64,000 nucleotides of DNA from positions 124,001 through 188,000 of the forward strand of contig JAOTON010000214.1 of assembly GCA_034440635.1 (NCBI GenBank), in the 5' to 3' direction. Under the pieces are notes generated by a model. The model did no database searches. It worked only from the letters and a program-made list of their open reading frames with translations, and was not told where the DNA came from. Positions 22,358-32,587 of this stretch are shown piece by piece; the first letter of the stretch is position 1, and each line of letters begins with the position of its first letter. Made by a program: the position numbers and the translations under genes. This DNA is from Lepas anatifera. Its lineage: Eukaryota > Arthropoda > Thecostraca > Lepadidae.

Positions 22358-25300
22358 TTATACACCCCAGAGCGCCAGCGAAATGTTAGTGTATTTCTGA
22401 ATGTTTAGTGACAGTTTGTATCTGTTGATGTGAATTGCTTCTTTCATGAATAGGCGGTAGTGATCTGTGCTTGCGTCGATGATTTTGATGTTTTCTTTCA
22501 AGAGTTTGTGTGGTGGTTTCGACTTGTGTTTGCGTAACCAGTGTTCAGCTGGGCCAGTTTGTTCTTGTATGTGCATGGTCAGGCGTCGTGATAGTGTTGT
22601 TGTGGTGGCACCAATGTAGTCTTGATGAGGCCTACAATCCTCATGGCGGCAAGTGAATTTGTAGACTACATTGGTGCGGTTTGAATATTTTGTGGTGACT
22701 GGGCTGTTCTTCATGACTATTTTGCATGTTTCTTTTGCTTTGGTAATATATGTTTAGTTGGATGTGTTCGTTCTCATTTTTGCATGATATGTTTTTCTTT
22801 ACTATGTCTTTGAGGATTTTTTCGTCTGTTTTGTACTGTGTGTTCATGTGGTTTTTGTAGTATAACTGGTGAACTTTGCCTTGCTGTTGGTTTGTTGTTT
22901 GCTCATGTGTATGTAGTTTGTCGAGCTGTTTGTGTATTTCCTGATCTATTGCCGTGTTTGTGTAGCCGTTGGTAACCAAAAGTTGTTTCACTCTACTGAA
23001 CTCCTTGTCTAATGATTCGTAGGTGGAACAAGTTTTTATGGATCGTGAGATGAAGGTCGACACTGGCTTTGTATTTTGTAGGGCATTCACGTTTTGGGTT
23101 GAGAGTTTTTCCACTGTTAGTTGGCTTAACGTACGCACTTGTTATGTATTTATCAGGGGTGGCTGTAACGTTGACATCGAGGAAAGCAAGAGAGTTGTTA
23201 TTAGAAGTGGGACTTTCTAGGCCCGGGGGCACGGGGCAAAAGCCCGGCCCAGGCCCGCGGGCTTTGACCGGGCCTGAAGGCCTGATTTAGGCCAATGCCG
23301 GGCTGATAACGGGCTTCACCCAGGCTCATTCCGGGCTTCAACTGAACTGGGACTTCAAAGTAAATTTTCTGTAAGTTAAATAAGCCTTTTTCAGTACAAA
23401 CCTAGTTTTTTCCACTGAAACATAATCTTATTCATGCACCAGCAGCTTTTAAAAATGCATTTACAATTAATTTTGAGACTTTTAGACATACATCAGGAAT
23501 GTAAAAGCATGAAGCTCTAGCTTTCTATCTGTTACTCATGCCAGGGTCAAAAGCAAGTTACTTAAACCTGGATCAATATTTAAAATCAAATATTGAATAA
23601 TGCCTACAATTGCACATATCCATGCCGCACTGTCATCTTATGAATATCCTGATTACTTCAAAATCTTCAAGTCATATATGGGTGAACAAAATATAAATTG
23701 TGATAGCATATTTGTTACTTCCATATTGTCAGTATACCATTTCAAAGGAAGTCATTTAACCAATTTGCTGCTAACATATTGATAATAACACCTAGCTCTA
23801 GCTAGAAAATTCTTTCCAGAAGCTTTCTGCTCCAGGTAAATAGAAAATGTTATCTATGGAGCCATTCCATGTCCTCTACAAAAATGGTGAAGTAAATATG
23901 TCAGGTACAAACTATCTAGTGGGAGCCCATAATTGTCAAATTGGCCTGGTAACTCTAGCTGCAAGAACAAATGTTGATAAGTTTGACCCTTCCACAGCTT
24001 CATCTTGCTCTTTCATTGCCCAAAAGATGCAGAATCCACTCAGAAAGGGCTAGTATAAGCAAGGAAATAGGCACAAAGAAAACATGTTTTTGATCGAAAT
24101 ACTTCAAAACATAAATTTAGTCAGTTGTGGGGAGATACTGGGGAGAGCAGTCAGCCTTAGAAGGAACCTTTGAAATTACACCAAAACATGAATATACTTG
24201 ACATTATGTGTTGCATTTTCCTTGTGGAGATACTTCCCTGGCCTCTATGAAATACAACTTCTATTATAAGCTTTGAACATAACAGCACTTCCCTCCCAAG
24301 ATACCTTTACTTTACACTTCTCTCCCACCACACTAAAAATGTACAGAAACGTAGGAATACAGAACACAAAAACAGAATATCCAAATTATGGCAAATTCCA
24401 CGACCTTGAGCAGCTTGTAAAGCCTTGCAAAGCCAGAAAAGCATCATATATGAAACAAGTGCACAAAAAGTGGCCTATTCTCAGGAACAAAAGAAATGCA
24501 CCACACACTTTGTGTTTATTTTTTAAATCTGTGAAATTTTAAAATATATTTTCAAAAGACTTGAAATATTTTCGCTGAAATAAACTTACTATTCTGGTAA
24601 ATTTGGGTGAAAAATGTTTTCATAAATGATTGCTCTAATGTAGACAAGCACGGCGCTTCAGATACCTACTAAGCGCAAGCCCGTAAAATACAACAAAACA
24701 AACAGAAATAGTGTTCAAGCCCAAATGGTGATGAGGATGGGATTGAGTTGTTTTTTTTGTGTCAGGTTTACTTTTGGTGGAGATTGGTGCAATATTTTTA
24801 TTCAATGTTTGGTGCGAACCTGTGGAAAACTAGTGGTTCCTTATCAAGATAGTTCTTTATGGCTGGTGGTTTGATAATTGTATATGGCTGATGGGCCTTG
24901 TTCATGTTGGCCTGTTGGCTTACCTACTTTGCAGACCGGGCTGACCCAAGCAGAACAATCTTTTGACTATCTTCCAAGCTGTTTAGTGACTAAACTAAAA
25001 GAAAATGTTCACATGTATCAATTGAGGGACAATGTGAAGGATTTTGTTCATTCACAGCCATTCCGCCATGATATTCTGAAAAGTTTTAGCTGAAAACTTG
25101 TCACTGCTCTCTCCTCTATTCATAAACATTATTGGAACTCAATTGTGAGGCTCGTGCCAGCATATAATGATTTATAAAAGTGCAAAGATGGAGGAAATGT
25201 CTGACATGAGTGGACTTATTTCATCCCGATTCTTATAGCTGCCATGTGCATACCTCTATCTAGAATGCCCTTTGTTTTTATAAGGTGATGCTGGTCATTA

Positions 25301-26523
25301 CCTGAAGTAAGCTTGCATCATAAGCAAGCCATGTTTCATACTGTGTTTTTCAGTATCATTTTCTGCTGAATTATTAAGATAGCTGAGGCTACTGATGCTA
25401 CATGCACCTTTTTAATATGGTTTTGGGTGAAACCAAAACTTTTTACCTACAGGATAAATTGGCTTAAAACATATATTTGAAACAGCTTTAAAGTAAATAA
25501 ATGTTGTATATAGTCGTTAATGGTTTTCCATGATACCAGGCCTTCCCGGGCTTGATAATCCATTTCTTCCACAAACCGGGCTTGTGACGGGCTTCTAAAA
25601 TCAGCAGCAGGCCGGGCCCGGGCCCGGGCCTGCAAAATTGCCCGAAACTCCCACCTCTAGTTGTTATGTTCTTTTTCATATTTAAACTTCAAGATAGAGT
25701 TCTTTTCGAGCTCGCTAATGAGACTGGTCAGGTGGTCATGACTTAATACTTCCAGGAATATGTCATCAACGTATCGACAGTATGTTGCCGGTTTGATGTT
25801 TTCTTGAGCAAGGGTGATTTCTTCCACATGAGCAACATAGAAATTCGCAGATAACGGACCCAGTGGTGAGCCCATGGAGACGCCATCTTGTTAGATGTAT
25901 AGTTTTTGGTCTGGACCACGAAATGGGGAATCTTTAGTACAAACCAAAAGGAGATTTTTGAGAATTTCAGGGGAAAGTCTAAGTTTTTCTAGCTCGTTAC
26001 TCTGTTTATGATATACCTCGTCGATGATAATCTGGATAGTTGTCTCAACAGGGACATTAGTAAAGAGACTTTCGACGTCTATGGAGGCTAATTGACCCTC
26101 GGGCTTTTTGATACGTAATAGATCAAGGAATTCTTCTGAAGAGTTGATGATGTATTGAGATGGAATGTAAGGTCTTAGGAGCTGATTTAATTTCTTAGCT
26201 AGTCTGTACGTGGTTGTTCAAACTTGTGAGATTATGGGTCTGAGTGGGTGGTTATATTTGTGTGTTTTTACTGTGCCGTAGGCGTACCCTGGGGTGTACT
26301 CACCGGTGATGGTCTCAAAATGCACTCCATCAACTACAGCGTTAGCAGTTTGAATAATCCGGTTCACCTTGGTCTTTAGCTTTTTTGTTGGATCCTCTTT
26401 GATTTGTTTAAACTTGGTTTCATCCGATAATATTCTGTTTAGTTTGTTGCAATTATCTTCTTTGTCTAGTATGACAAACACAGATGCCTTGTCTGCTCGT
26501 CTGATTGTGCTTGTGAGGCTCAT
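22358..26523 (-). pseudogene. Penelope-like reverse transcriptase / GIY-YIG endonuclease
   Basis: This would reverse-transcribe the element's RNA and nick its target. Visible motifs: RADKAS near the start; SIDVESLFTNVP (RT motif A, about 26070); MGSPLGPLSANFYV then YCRYVDDIF (motifs B and C, 25875-25760); LAFLDVNV just after the insertion; TKYKASV and KEFSRVKQLL in the linker; VVYKFTC...DYIGATTTTLSRR (GIY-YIG, from about 22650) ending in LALWGV at 22358. Lesions: an in-frame TGA near 26218, an in-frame TAA near 25886, the 2.46-kb hAT insertion, and frameshifts near 23070 and 22710. The first RT residues are lost. It is clearly inactive. Confidence 0.85.
23202..25659. mobile_element. 2458-bp hAT element inserted in the Penelope-like element
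   Basis: The ends are inverted: TAGAAGTGGGACTTTC on the left and TAGAGGTGGGAGTTTC (reverse complement) on the right, followed at both ends by GC-rich CCCGGGCC palindromes. A perfect 8-bp target duplication GTTGTTAT flanks it (23194-23201, 25660-25667). Removing the element restores the Penelope reading ...YEKEHNN / SLAFLDV. The about 2.3-kb AT-rich interior has only short open frames (23600, 23847, 24273, 24878 plus), none resembling a hAT transposase, so it is probably non-autonomous. Confidence 0.92.
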
Positions 26524-27489
26524 TCAATAAATAAGGTGAATTTTTCGGTATAAGGACTCCTGATACAGATAGATGCTTACTTCTTTTTTTTACTTTTTAC
26601 TTTCTTTACTTTCTTTTTTATTTTTTGGAAGTAGTCTCCCAGCACTGTCACACACTTTTCCCATCTGTGCACAAGCTTCCGTTTTCCCTCAGCATAAACA
26701 TCTTTGGACTGATGTCTCAGCCAGTCGCTCTCAACACTTTTGACTTCATCGTCACTTTCAAACTTCGTGCCTCTCGTGAACGTTTTCAAGGAACCAAACA
26801 GGTGAAAATCTGAAGGGGTAAGGTCAAGACTCTAAGGGAGATGAGGGAGCAGTTTCCAACCCAGTTCGTTGATGGTCTGCGCTGTTGGGGTGCTGTGTGA
26901 GGCCTTGCGTGGTCATGATGCAAGATGACTTCTCCTGCCTGAGAACCTATGCGTTTTTTTCTTTATGCCTTTCTTGACTTGCCTCAGCAGTTCACAGTAG
27001 TTGGCGCTGTTCACAGGGCTTCTTTTCTCAAGGAAGAAATAGTGATTGGGCCTTGCACATCCCCCAACAAAACGGCGAGCGTCACCTTCCTCGTGGAACG
27101 TTGGGACTTGAACTTCTTCCTCTCTCAACACTGCTCCGTCCTTCTTTAAACAAATATGCCATTTTAGACATTTTGGACATAAAAACACTTGTAGACATTT
27201 TTTCGGATGAAACATGTGGCACCATAAACAGTTGACACTCTCCTAAGAATTTCAACTGGTTTGCTCCCTTCAGCAACCAAAAATTTGATAACTGACCGCT
27301 GTTCAGGCCTGAGGCATGCTTCTTGGTCGGTCATCTTTGTTAATTGCCAAAACTCTCAAGGTTTTCTTTTTACTCCGCAAAACAAATACAATTCATGTCA
27401 AAGAGAAGTAAAACAAAAACAAAATAAAACAAGTAAGCTTCTATTTATATTAGAAGTCCTTATACAGGCAAATTAACCTTATTTATTGA
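26523..27489 (-). mobile_element. mariner-type element, internally deleted
   Basis: Imperfect inverted ends of about 40 bp: TTCAATAAATAAGGT at 26523 and its reverse complement at 27489, both continuing to GTATAAGGACT. Length about 967 bp, against about 1.3 kb for intact mariners. It directly abuts the truncated 5' side of the Penelope reverse transcriptase, so its insertion may have removed or displaced the Penelope N-terminus. Confidence 0.8.
26577..27334 (-). pseudogene. mariner transposase, broken
   Basis: A DDD-type cut-and-paste transposase relic. The N-terminus MTDQEACLRPEQRSVIKF and VAEGSKPVEILRR, with KNVYKC after it (27334-27170), is the helix-turn-helix region. Then come PVNSANYCELLRQVKKGIKK (about 26990), a catalytic block HHDHARPHTA (about 26900, where HDN would be usual), LDLTPSDFHLFGSLKTF, TKFESDDEV and KLVHRWEKCVTVLGDYF near the C-terminus. 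The segment between the HTH and the middle of the catalytic domain is missing. At least two frameshifts and an in-frame stop (before SLDLTPSDF) are present. Not functional. Confidence 0.85.
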
Positions 27490-27511
27490 ATTTAATGAAT
27501 AGATATTTATT

Positions 27512-27553
<42 letters not shown>

Positions 27554-27983
27554 TATTATAAAATCACAATTATTATATCATTGGGCAAGCATTCCCCTTA
27601 AATGAAGCTCTACCCAACCGCGTTTAATCAATTCCTTCATTTTCAGTCTCTCGTTATTTTAACCAGCAACGAATGAGGTACTCGTCACTCACCGTCAAAA
27701 CAATGTCATAGCTATAAAACGGACAAAAACATCTCTAACACAAGACAATTTCCATATAAACTTGTTGTAGCGACACATAATCGTGTGCTGCCGGCTCTGG
27801 TAGGTGCAGTTGAGCTATCTTGGCAGTTGAGTACCACGCTTTAGGCTTGGACTCGAGACCCCTACAAAAACTGCTCAGGATCGTAGGCTCCCTAGCTTAA
27901 GCCTAAGGTGTAACATTAGATCGCTCGACGCTCTACAGACTGGAACTCAGAGTGTAGCGAAGTCTCGAGCTCAAATACAAATT
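27490..27983. other. no gene recognised; short (AT)n
   Basis: Begins with an (AT)n tract at 27519-27550, then single-copy-looking sequence up to the target site of the retrotransposon at 28001. Confidence 0.5.
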
Positions 27984-28000
27984 ACAAGAAATCCATCGTC
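27984..28000. repeat. left target-site duplication, 17 bp
   Basis: ACAAGAAATCCATCGTC is repeated perfectly at 31310-31326. It marks both ends of the retroelement at 28001-31309 and shows that the insertion is complete at its 5' end. Confidence 0.95.
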
Positions 28001-29010
28001 CCCTCAGGGGACCGATCTTCACTTGCCGGATTCGTCAGGCAAGTAAAGATTGGAGCAACGGGGTGTGACGCGCCCGGGGCCCCAGTCAACCTTGGGAGGC
28101 ACTTTGTCGCATCGCCGCGGATACATCTTTTCTAGCCTTCCGACGGCCGCCGCCTCTTCCGACTTCGGTCGGTTGGAGTCGGTGTCTGTCGTCGGTGGCT
28201 CTGGTGATGAGGTCCGCGGCGATGCTGATGACTGCCTTACGGGCCCTTTGTTACCTGGTCGGTAACCGTATTGGACCGGGTCAGATCTGTCCTGCACCTC
28301 CCAGTATGTAGCTCCTGTTTGTTTTTGTTTTCTTATTTAGTTGATTATTTTTAGTTCCTGTCCTCTTTTTACGCTTCAGTTATTGGTCCCACAGTTATTT
28401 GCCTTCTTCGGCATTTTATGGGTGTACGGCGCCCACTCGAGGCCTATCTCGAGCCCCGGCGACGAGGTTGACGGGATCCTGGGGGTTGAGGTCCCCTCGG
28501 GCGGGTCAGTCCCGAGGGCTCCAACACGCCCCCTTTGGCCCAGATATCTCGATCCAACCGGGGTAAGCCGTCCGTAGGCTGCCGCGGGCGGCCTGGCTAC
28601 GCGGCAGTGTCTACGGCCACTGTCGCTCGGTCCAGTGGGCAGGGGATTATGTTTCGGGCGTGCGGCGCGGCGCCCTTCGCGGTGGGGACTGTGATAGTTC
28701 TTGCCGGGCGCGACGCGGGCCGGGGTTTCGGAAACCGTCGTTTTCGAGACCCCGGCCTTTTGCGTGCGCCTGGTGGACCGCAGTCTCCGCTGCGTGATGG
28801 GTGCCGCGTTTTGCTTCGTCCCGACTCATGGCCCTGCCGGCCCACTGGGCTGATGGCGTCAAGGGGTGGGTGCGTTCTGATCGGAGGGGTTGCGTGAGTA
28901 TCTCTCGCCCCTCTGAGACGGGCACACCTGCCCCCGTAGGCACTGTACCAGCCCCCGGGCCCAGCTATTGACAGCTGGTAACCCGGGGGCCGAAGGTAAA
29001 TTTATCTCTC
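28001..29010 (+). promoter_or_regulatory. conserved 5' UTR of the retroelement
   Basis: About 1 kb, very similar by eye to 62422-63423 despite diverged ORF1s. It starts with a long hairpin (CCGATCTT...AAGATTGG enclosing ACTTGCC/GGCAAGT, 28012-28053) and ends with a hairpin (GCCCCCGGG...CCCGGGGGC, 28951-28990) 20 nt before the ORF1 start. Small open frames inside are shifted between the copies, so it is probably non-coding. Non-LTR elements usually carry an internal promoter here. That role is inferred. Confidence 0.7.
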
Positions 29011-31109
29011 ATGGCGTTATCTCAGGTTCCCACTTCGACTGCACAGACCTCACGGATTTTGACCTCTGCTTCGAACCGGACCACCTCAAGCACGCTTTCT
29101 GATACCGCCGCTGGGAATAACTTTTCGGATGATGCGACTGTCTCGCGAAACAAACCCGACCAGTCTATCCTCCTCCCCGAGTCAGCACGGGTGCTGCTAG
29201 TAGCGATAGAAAATGGCCACAAAATGAACCCCTTTCAAACCGCCCAGGCTCTGTCGAAATTTGGAACAGTTTCTAATGCGCTTCGAATCTCGGAAACCGA
29301 AATCGAAGTGACCATGTCCACCGAAACAGAGACAGCCGATCTTCTCGCCGCTGAGTCACTAACGTATAAAAGTAGAGATTCGGACCACTCGATCCCAGTC
29401 ACTGTTAGGCTACACCCGACAAAAAATACGGTGGGTGTCATCTCAACGGAGCTGTTGGAGGGTTTGACGGACGACGAAATACTCGAGGGCATGAATGATC
29501 AGGGAGTTGTGAGTGTGAGGAGGATGAACAGGAGAGAGAAGGGAAAGTTGGTAGGTACCAACACCATCGTACTTGCGTTCCGAGACAAGAAGCTACCAGA
29601 GAGGGTTCGCGTGGGATGGAGATATGTAGCTGTTCGTAGATACGTGCCTGACCCCACTCGTTGCTTTCGCTGCCAGCGATATGGCCACCTAGCCAAATCC
29701 TGCAAAGGGAAAGAAAGGTGTGCGAAATGTTCAGTCCCTGGGCATGGATCGAGAACTTGTGAGGCTAGTAAGCCCAAATGCACTGGCTGCGAAGGCGACC
29801 ACGAGGCTTGGTGCCGGACCTGCCCTACCTTTCTTTCAGAGCGGCAAAAGTGAAAGATAAGTTCCGTGCTGAACAACAGGATGCCGGAAAGCAGGGCTCC
29901 GCAAATCCCAACCTGGCTTCAATTCATCCCGAGGTACAGGTTTTGCAAACACCTCCGGTGGCTGCAACCGATGTGGTTCGTCCTCCCAGTTCGTATAAGG
30001 ACGCACTAACTGGAGACAAAGGCCAGCTTAAACCACTGTTAAGTTTGGGCACGAGCATGGGCGATATCTCACACCTGTCACTGCGAGACTTCCTCATACT
30101 TATCGGTGGGCTCTTTTCGCACGCGGATGGGGGTGACACTGGATGTCCAAGTCCTCCAGAAACCATGGACAAGGGTACTCAAACCGAAACTGATGCAGGG
30201 ATTTCGGACGCTACCTCTAACACGACACTGCCTTCCACTCTGACCACAACATCAACAGATCAGTGCATTCAGACATGTCTGGATGACAGTCACAGTCTAG
30301 TCACCACTGAACTCTCCAAGGACACCTCCGAGCATGAGGGTGAGGTACCAGCAGCCACCGCTGAACTTACCACGGATCCTACCGGGGGTGAGAGTGAGGA
30401 GAAAAGTCCACCTTTAGCTGCTAAGGAAATTAAGACACAGTCTGGAATCGCTGCCCAGCCCGCTTCACTTCGGAAAGCGCGGGCCAAACCGCTGAAACAT
30501 GGTTCTGAACGTTCAGCCTCAGCGCCACCTAAAGGACGCAGTTTGCGAAAAGAGCAGAGCGTGGCACTTCTTCCGACTCCTGCGAACGGTGACACCATGC
30601 TTATGCCTCCACCGTACCCTCCTCCACCACCGCCCACACAGACGCCTTCCAACATAGCAGACGCATGTTCCGTGATCCCAGAGTCGCGTGACGGAAAACG
30701 GAGGCTCTGCTCCCCGACTTCCGACTCCGAGAAGACGTCTCCTCACCACGGTGCCGAAGCACCAGAAACCAGAGTTTCTTTTCCGAGACTCAAAGGGAAG
30801 AAAATATGGGTGCCAAGGGTGCAAAAAGAGTTCCCTATTAAAATCAAGCAGGCTGGCTCCTTGGAAAGTTTTGGAGAAGTCCAAAATGTTTGGCAGGATG
30901 TGCCTCGCCCTTCTGCCGTTAGTGATAGAAGGCATTCCGGACCTAGAGCCCGGGAGGCCTACATGGGCGGGAACACGACGTTCGTTCGCCGATCTCCGCC
31001 CAAAGGTTTCGGATACCCTGAGCGAACCGAGAGACCTCCTCAACAATGGGATGCAAGCACAGCTTGGTGCGTGTCAGAAATGTTTGATGGGAGGAGCTGG
31101 GAAACCTAG
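29011..31109 (+). pseudogene. ORF1 (gag-like, CCHC zinc knuckles), one frameshift
   Basis: A nucleic-acid-binding chaperone-type protein of an I/Jockey-like non-LTR element. Residues 1-280 (29011-29853) hold an RRM-like region (VLLVAIENGHKMNPFQ, PVTVRLHPTKN, VRRMNRREKGKLVGT, RRYVPDPTRC). Three zinc knuckles follow: CFRCQRYGHLAKSC (218-231), CAKCSVPGHGSRTC (237-250) and CTGCEGDHEAWCRTC (257-271). A one-base shift near 29845 moves the frame to VKDKFRAEQQDAGKQ, which continues to 31109 as a Thr/Ser/Pro-rich tail with a poly-proline stretch near 30610-30640. Without the shift it would be about 690 residues. The start ATG follows a conserved hairpin. Confidence 0.85.
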
Positions 31110-31309
31110 ACACTGTTAAGTAATGCCAGATTTCTTGTCACCCTTAAACAACATTGCATATTATGCTTGCCATGCAAGTGGCCTTGACACCCATTATCTA
31201 TATTACCCTGGCATGATCTAGATTAAGCATATTATTATGAATTGAAAAACATGGTAATGGTGGGCGTGTATAGCCCAGTTGCTGAAAGCGCCCTAAAACA
31301 CCAATACAC

Positions 31310-31326
31310 ACAAGAAATCCATCGTC
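31310..31326. repeat. right target-site duplication, 17 bp
   Basis: Exact copy of 27984-28000. Confidence 0.95.
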
Positions 31327-32247
31327 ACGCCACCATAAATCGGTAAGTCACTTCTCTATCTTAGAGAGTGCCTGGGGCCATCTCTGTCGATCTTTCTCGG
31401 AAAACGAGATTGGGCATTGGAAATTTACGGGAAGGGTATCTTTTGCCATTTTTTTGTTCCATGTTTCATGAAGAGGACCATATAATCAACCGAGAAAAGG
31501 AATAGACAGTTCGACAAATGACTAAAAAAGAGCTAGAGTAGGTATCAATTGGAACGATCGGGAAACTCGTCTCCTTCAGTCCTTCAACTGCGCATTCATC
31601 AGTTAACGTTCTACAGTGCTTCTTTACACTGTATCCATGACGATTATTTGTCTGTTGAGTCGTTCTAGGTATGCGATGTTAAGTGAGATATTTTATTGGC
31701 CCCAAAACCACTCTAGTCTGCAATTGCGTCCGCAGGCCACATTCTCTTTTGGCCGCTTGGATTTACTGGGCTTCTCTTCAGAATGAATCGTGCCTTCCAT
31801 TGTTTTGCAACACATATTGGTCGAATGAAAATCTTATCTTAACGTGATATTCTGCAAAGTGATGACTTGAAACTAGGCCAGGGACCTCACATCAATTTGA
31901 CGTCTCGTCACCATCGGATTATCGGTGACGTGATGCCGTCATTTGAGTGTTGTCATACCCGTAATTTACATCCTTTGTAACGCAAGGTTCAAACCCAAGT
32001 TTTCGCACCCGAAAATGGTTGATAGGTCGTTTCATTTTTACTAGCACGTGTTTCGTCTACGCCGAATCACAGCGGAGACGTTCTTGGCGTCACCCCGGCA
32101 CATCGGCACCCATGGAAAGGTCAGGACGCATATGACACAACACGCTATAGCAGCAGGCAGAGGAGCAATTCATCTCGACAAGCTCTACAGCTCTGACGAT
32201 CAACAGACGATTTCTGTGTGCGCTGCAAGTACTTTCTGCATCATTAC
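31327..32247. other. no gene recognised
   Basis: Single-copy-looking sequence without open frames longer than about 60 codons. Confidence 0.45.
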
Positions 32248-32259
32248 ACGTTTTTTTCA

Positions 32260-32575
32260 CCGTTATCATCATCATCAAAGTTATAGGGCACGCCGACATC
32301 TTCACAAGTTTTTTCAGCACAAAAAGTTGACCTCGGCCTGGGGCCTCGGCTAACGCCGTTTTGGCGCAGGAGAACCACGGGATAATGTGGGGAAACAAGT
32401 CTTTTGAAATTTAAATCAAACCCTACAAACATGTGGGAAGTAGTAACCTTCGTTCTCGTCGTGAAACGAAACAAAAGAAGTGAAACAAAAAACAAAAAAA
32501 CATCGACTCCCCGCCGGAGACGATCCCAGTCTCTCGCCCAAGGTAGACCAGCACTCTATCCACTAGGCCAACGCA
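32260..32575 (-). mobile_element. tRNA-derived SINE with a LINE-type 3' tail
   Basis: On the minus strand it begins with a tRNA-like head: box A TGGCCTAGTGG at 32570-32560, box B-like GATCGTCTCC at 32525-32516, normal spacing. An A/T-rich linker follows, then a GC-rich core (TTCTCCTGCGCC ... GCCGAGGCC.CAGGCCGAGGT, about 32373-32331), and last a tail GTCGGCGTGCCCTATAAC followed by TGATGATGATGAT. The tail resembles the 3' end of the LINE at 57788. Flanks ACGTTTTTTTCA (32248-32259) and ACATTTTTTTCA (32576-32587) form a 12-bp duplication with one mismatch. Confidence 0.8.
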
Positions 32576-32587
32576 ACATTTTTTTCA

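Larger units (their letters stand above)
21890..26523 (-). mobile_element. Penelope-like element, decayed, split by a hAT insertion
   Basis: Reading on the minus strand: reverse transcriptase (26523-25668), interrupted by a hAT element at 23202-25659, then the thumb/linker (23193-22715), GIY-YIG endonuclease (22714-22358) and a tail. The tail ends with the N-terminal part of a second ORF (about 22150-21950), which runs into a (TA)n tract. ORF start sequence downstream of the endonuclease matches the pseudo-LTR or tandem organisation known for Penelope-like elements. The N-terminal part of the main ORF is missing upstream of 26523. Confidence 0.85.
28001..31309 (+). mobile_element. ORF1-only non-LTR retroelement with 17-bp target duplication
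   Basis: Bounded by perfect 17-bp direct repeats. Order: 1.0-kb GC-rich 5' UTR beginning CCCTCAGGGGACCGATC, ORF1 (29011-31109, one frameshift), then a 200-bp AT-rich tail ending GCGCCCTAAAACACCAATAC. That 3' end matches the 3' end of the ORF2-bearing element on the minus strand at 57788. No ORF2 is present, so it must have used a reverse transcriptase in trans. The copy at 62422 starts with the same 5' bases, which confirms the 5' terminus. Confidence 0.9.

Noticed and set aside
23600..25093. hAT transposase inside the nested element
   Set aside because: The four short plus-strand frames have no dimerisation (hATC) motif, BED finger or catalytic pattern that I recognise.
28001..28130. HDV-like ribozyme at the 5' end of the retroelement
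   Set aside because: Such ribozymes occur at some LINE 5' ends, but I could not find the nested P1/P2 pairing. Only a simple long hairpin is visible.
28535..28943. Open frames on both strands in the retroelement 5' UTR
   Set aside because: The related copy at 62949-63382 has frame-breaking indels relative to them, so the reading is not conserved although the DNA is.
29022..31046. Minus-strand frames across ORF1 at 29011-31109
   Set aside because: Antisense shadows of ORF1. None has a recognisable domain.
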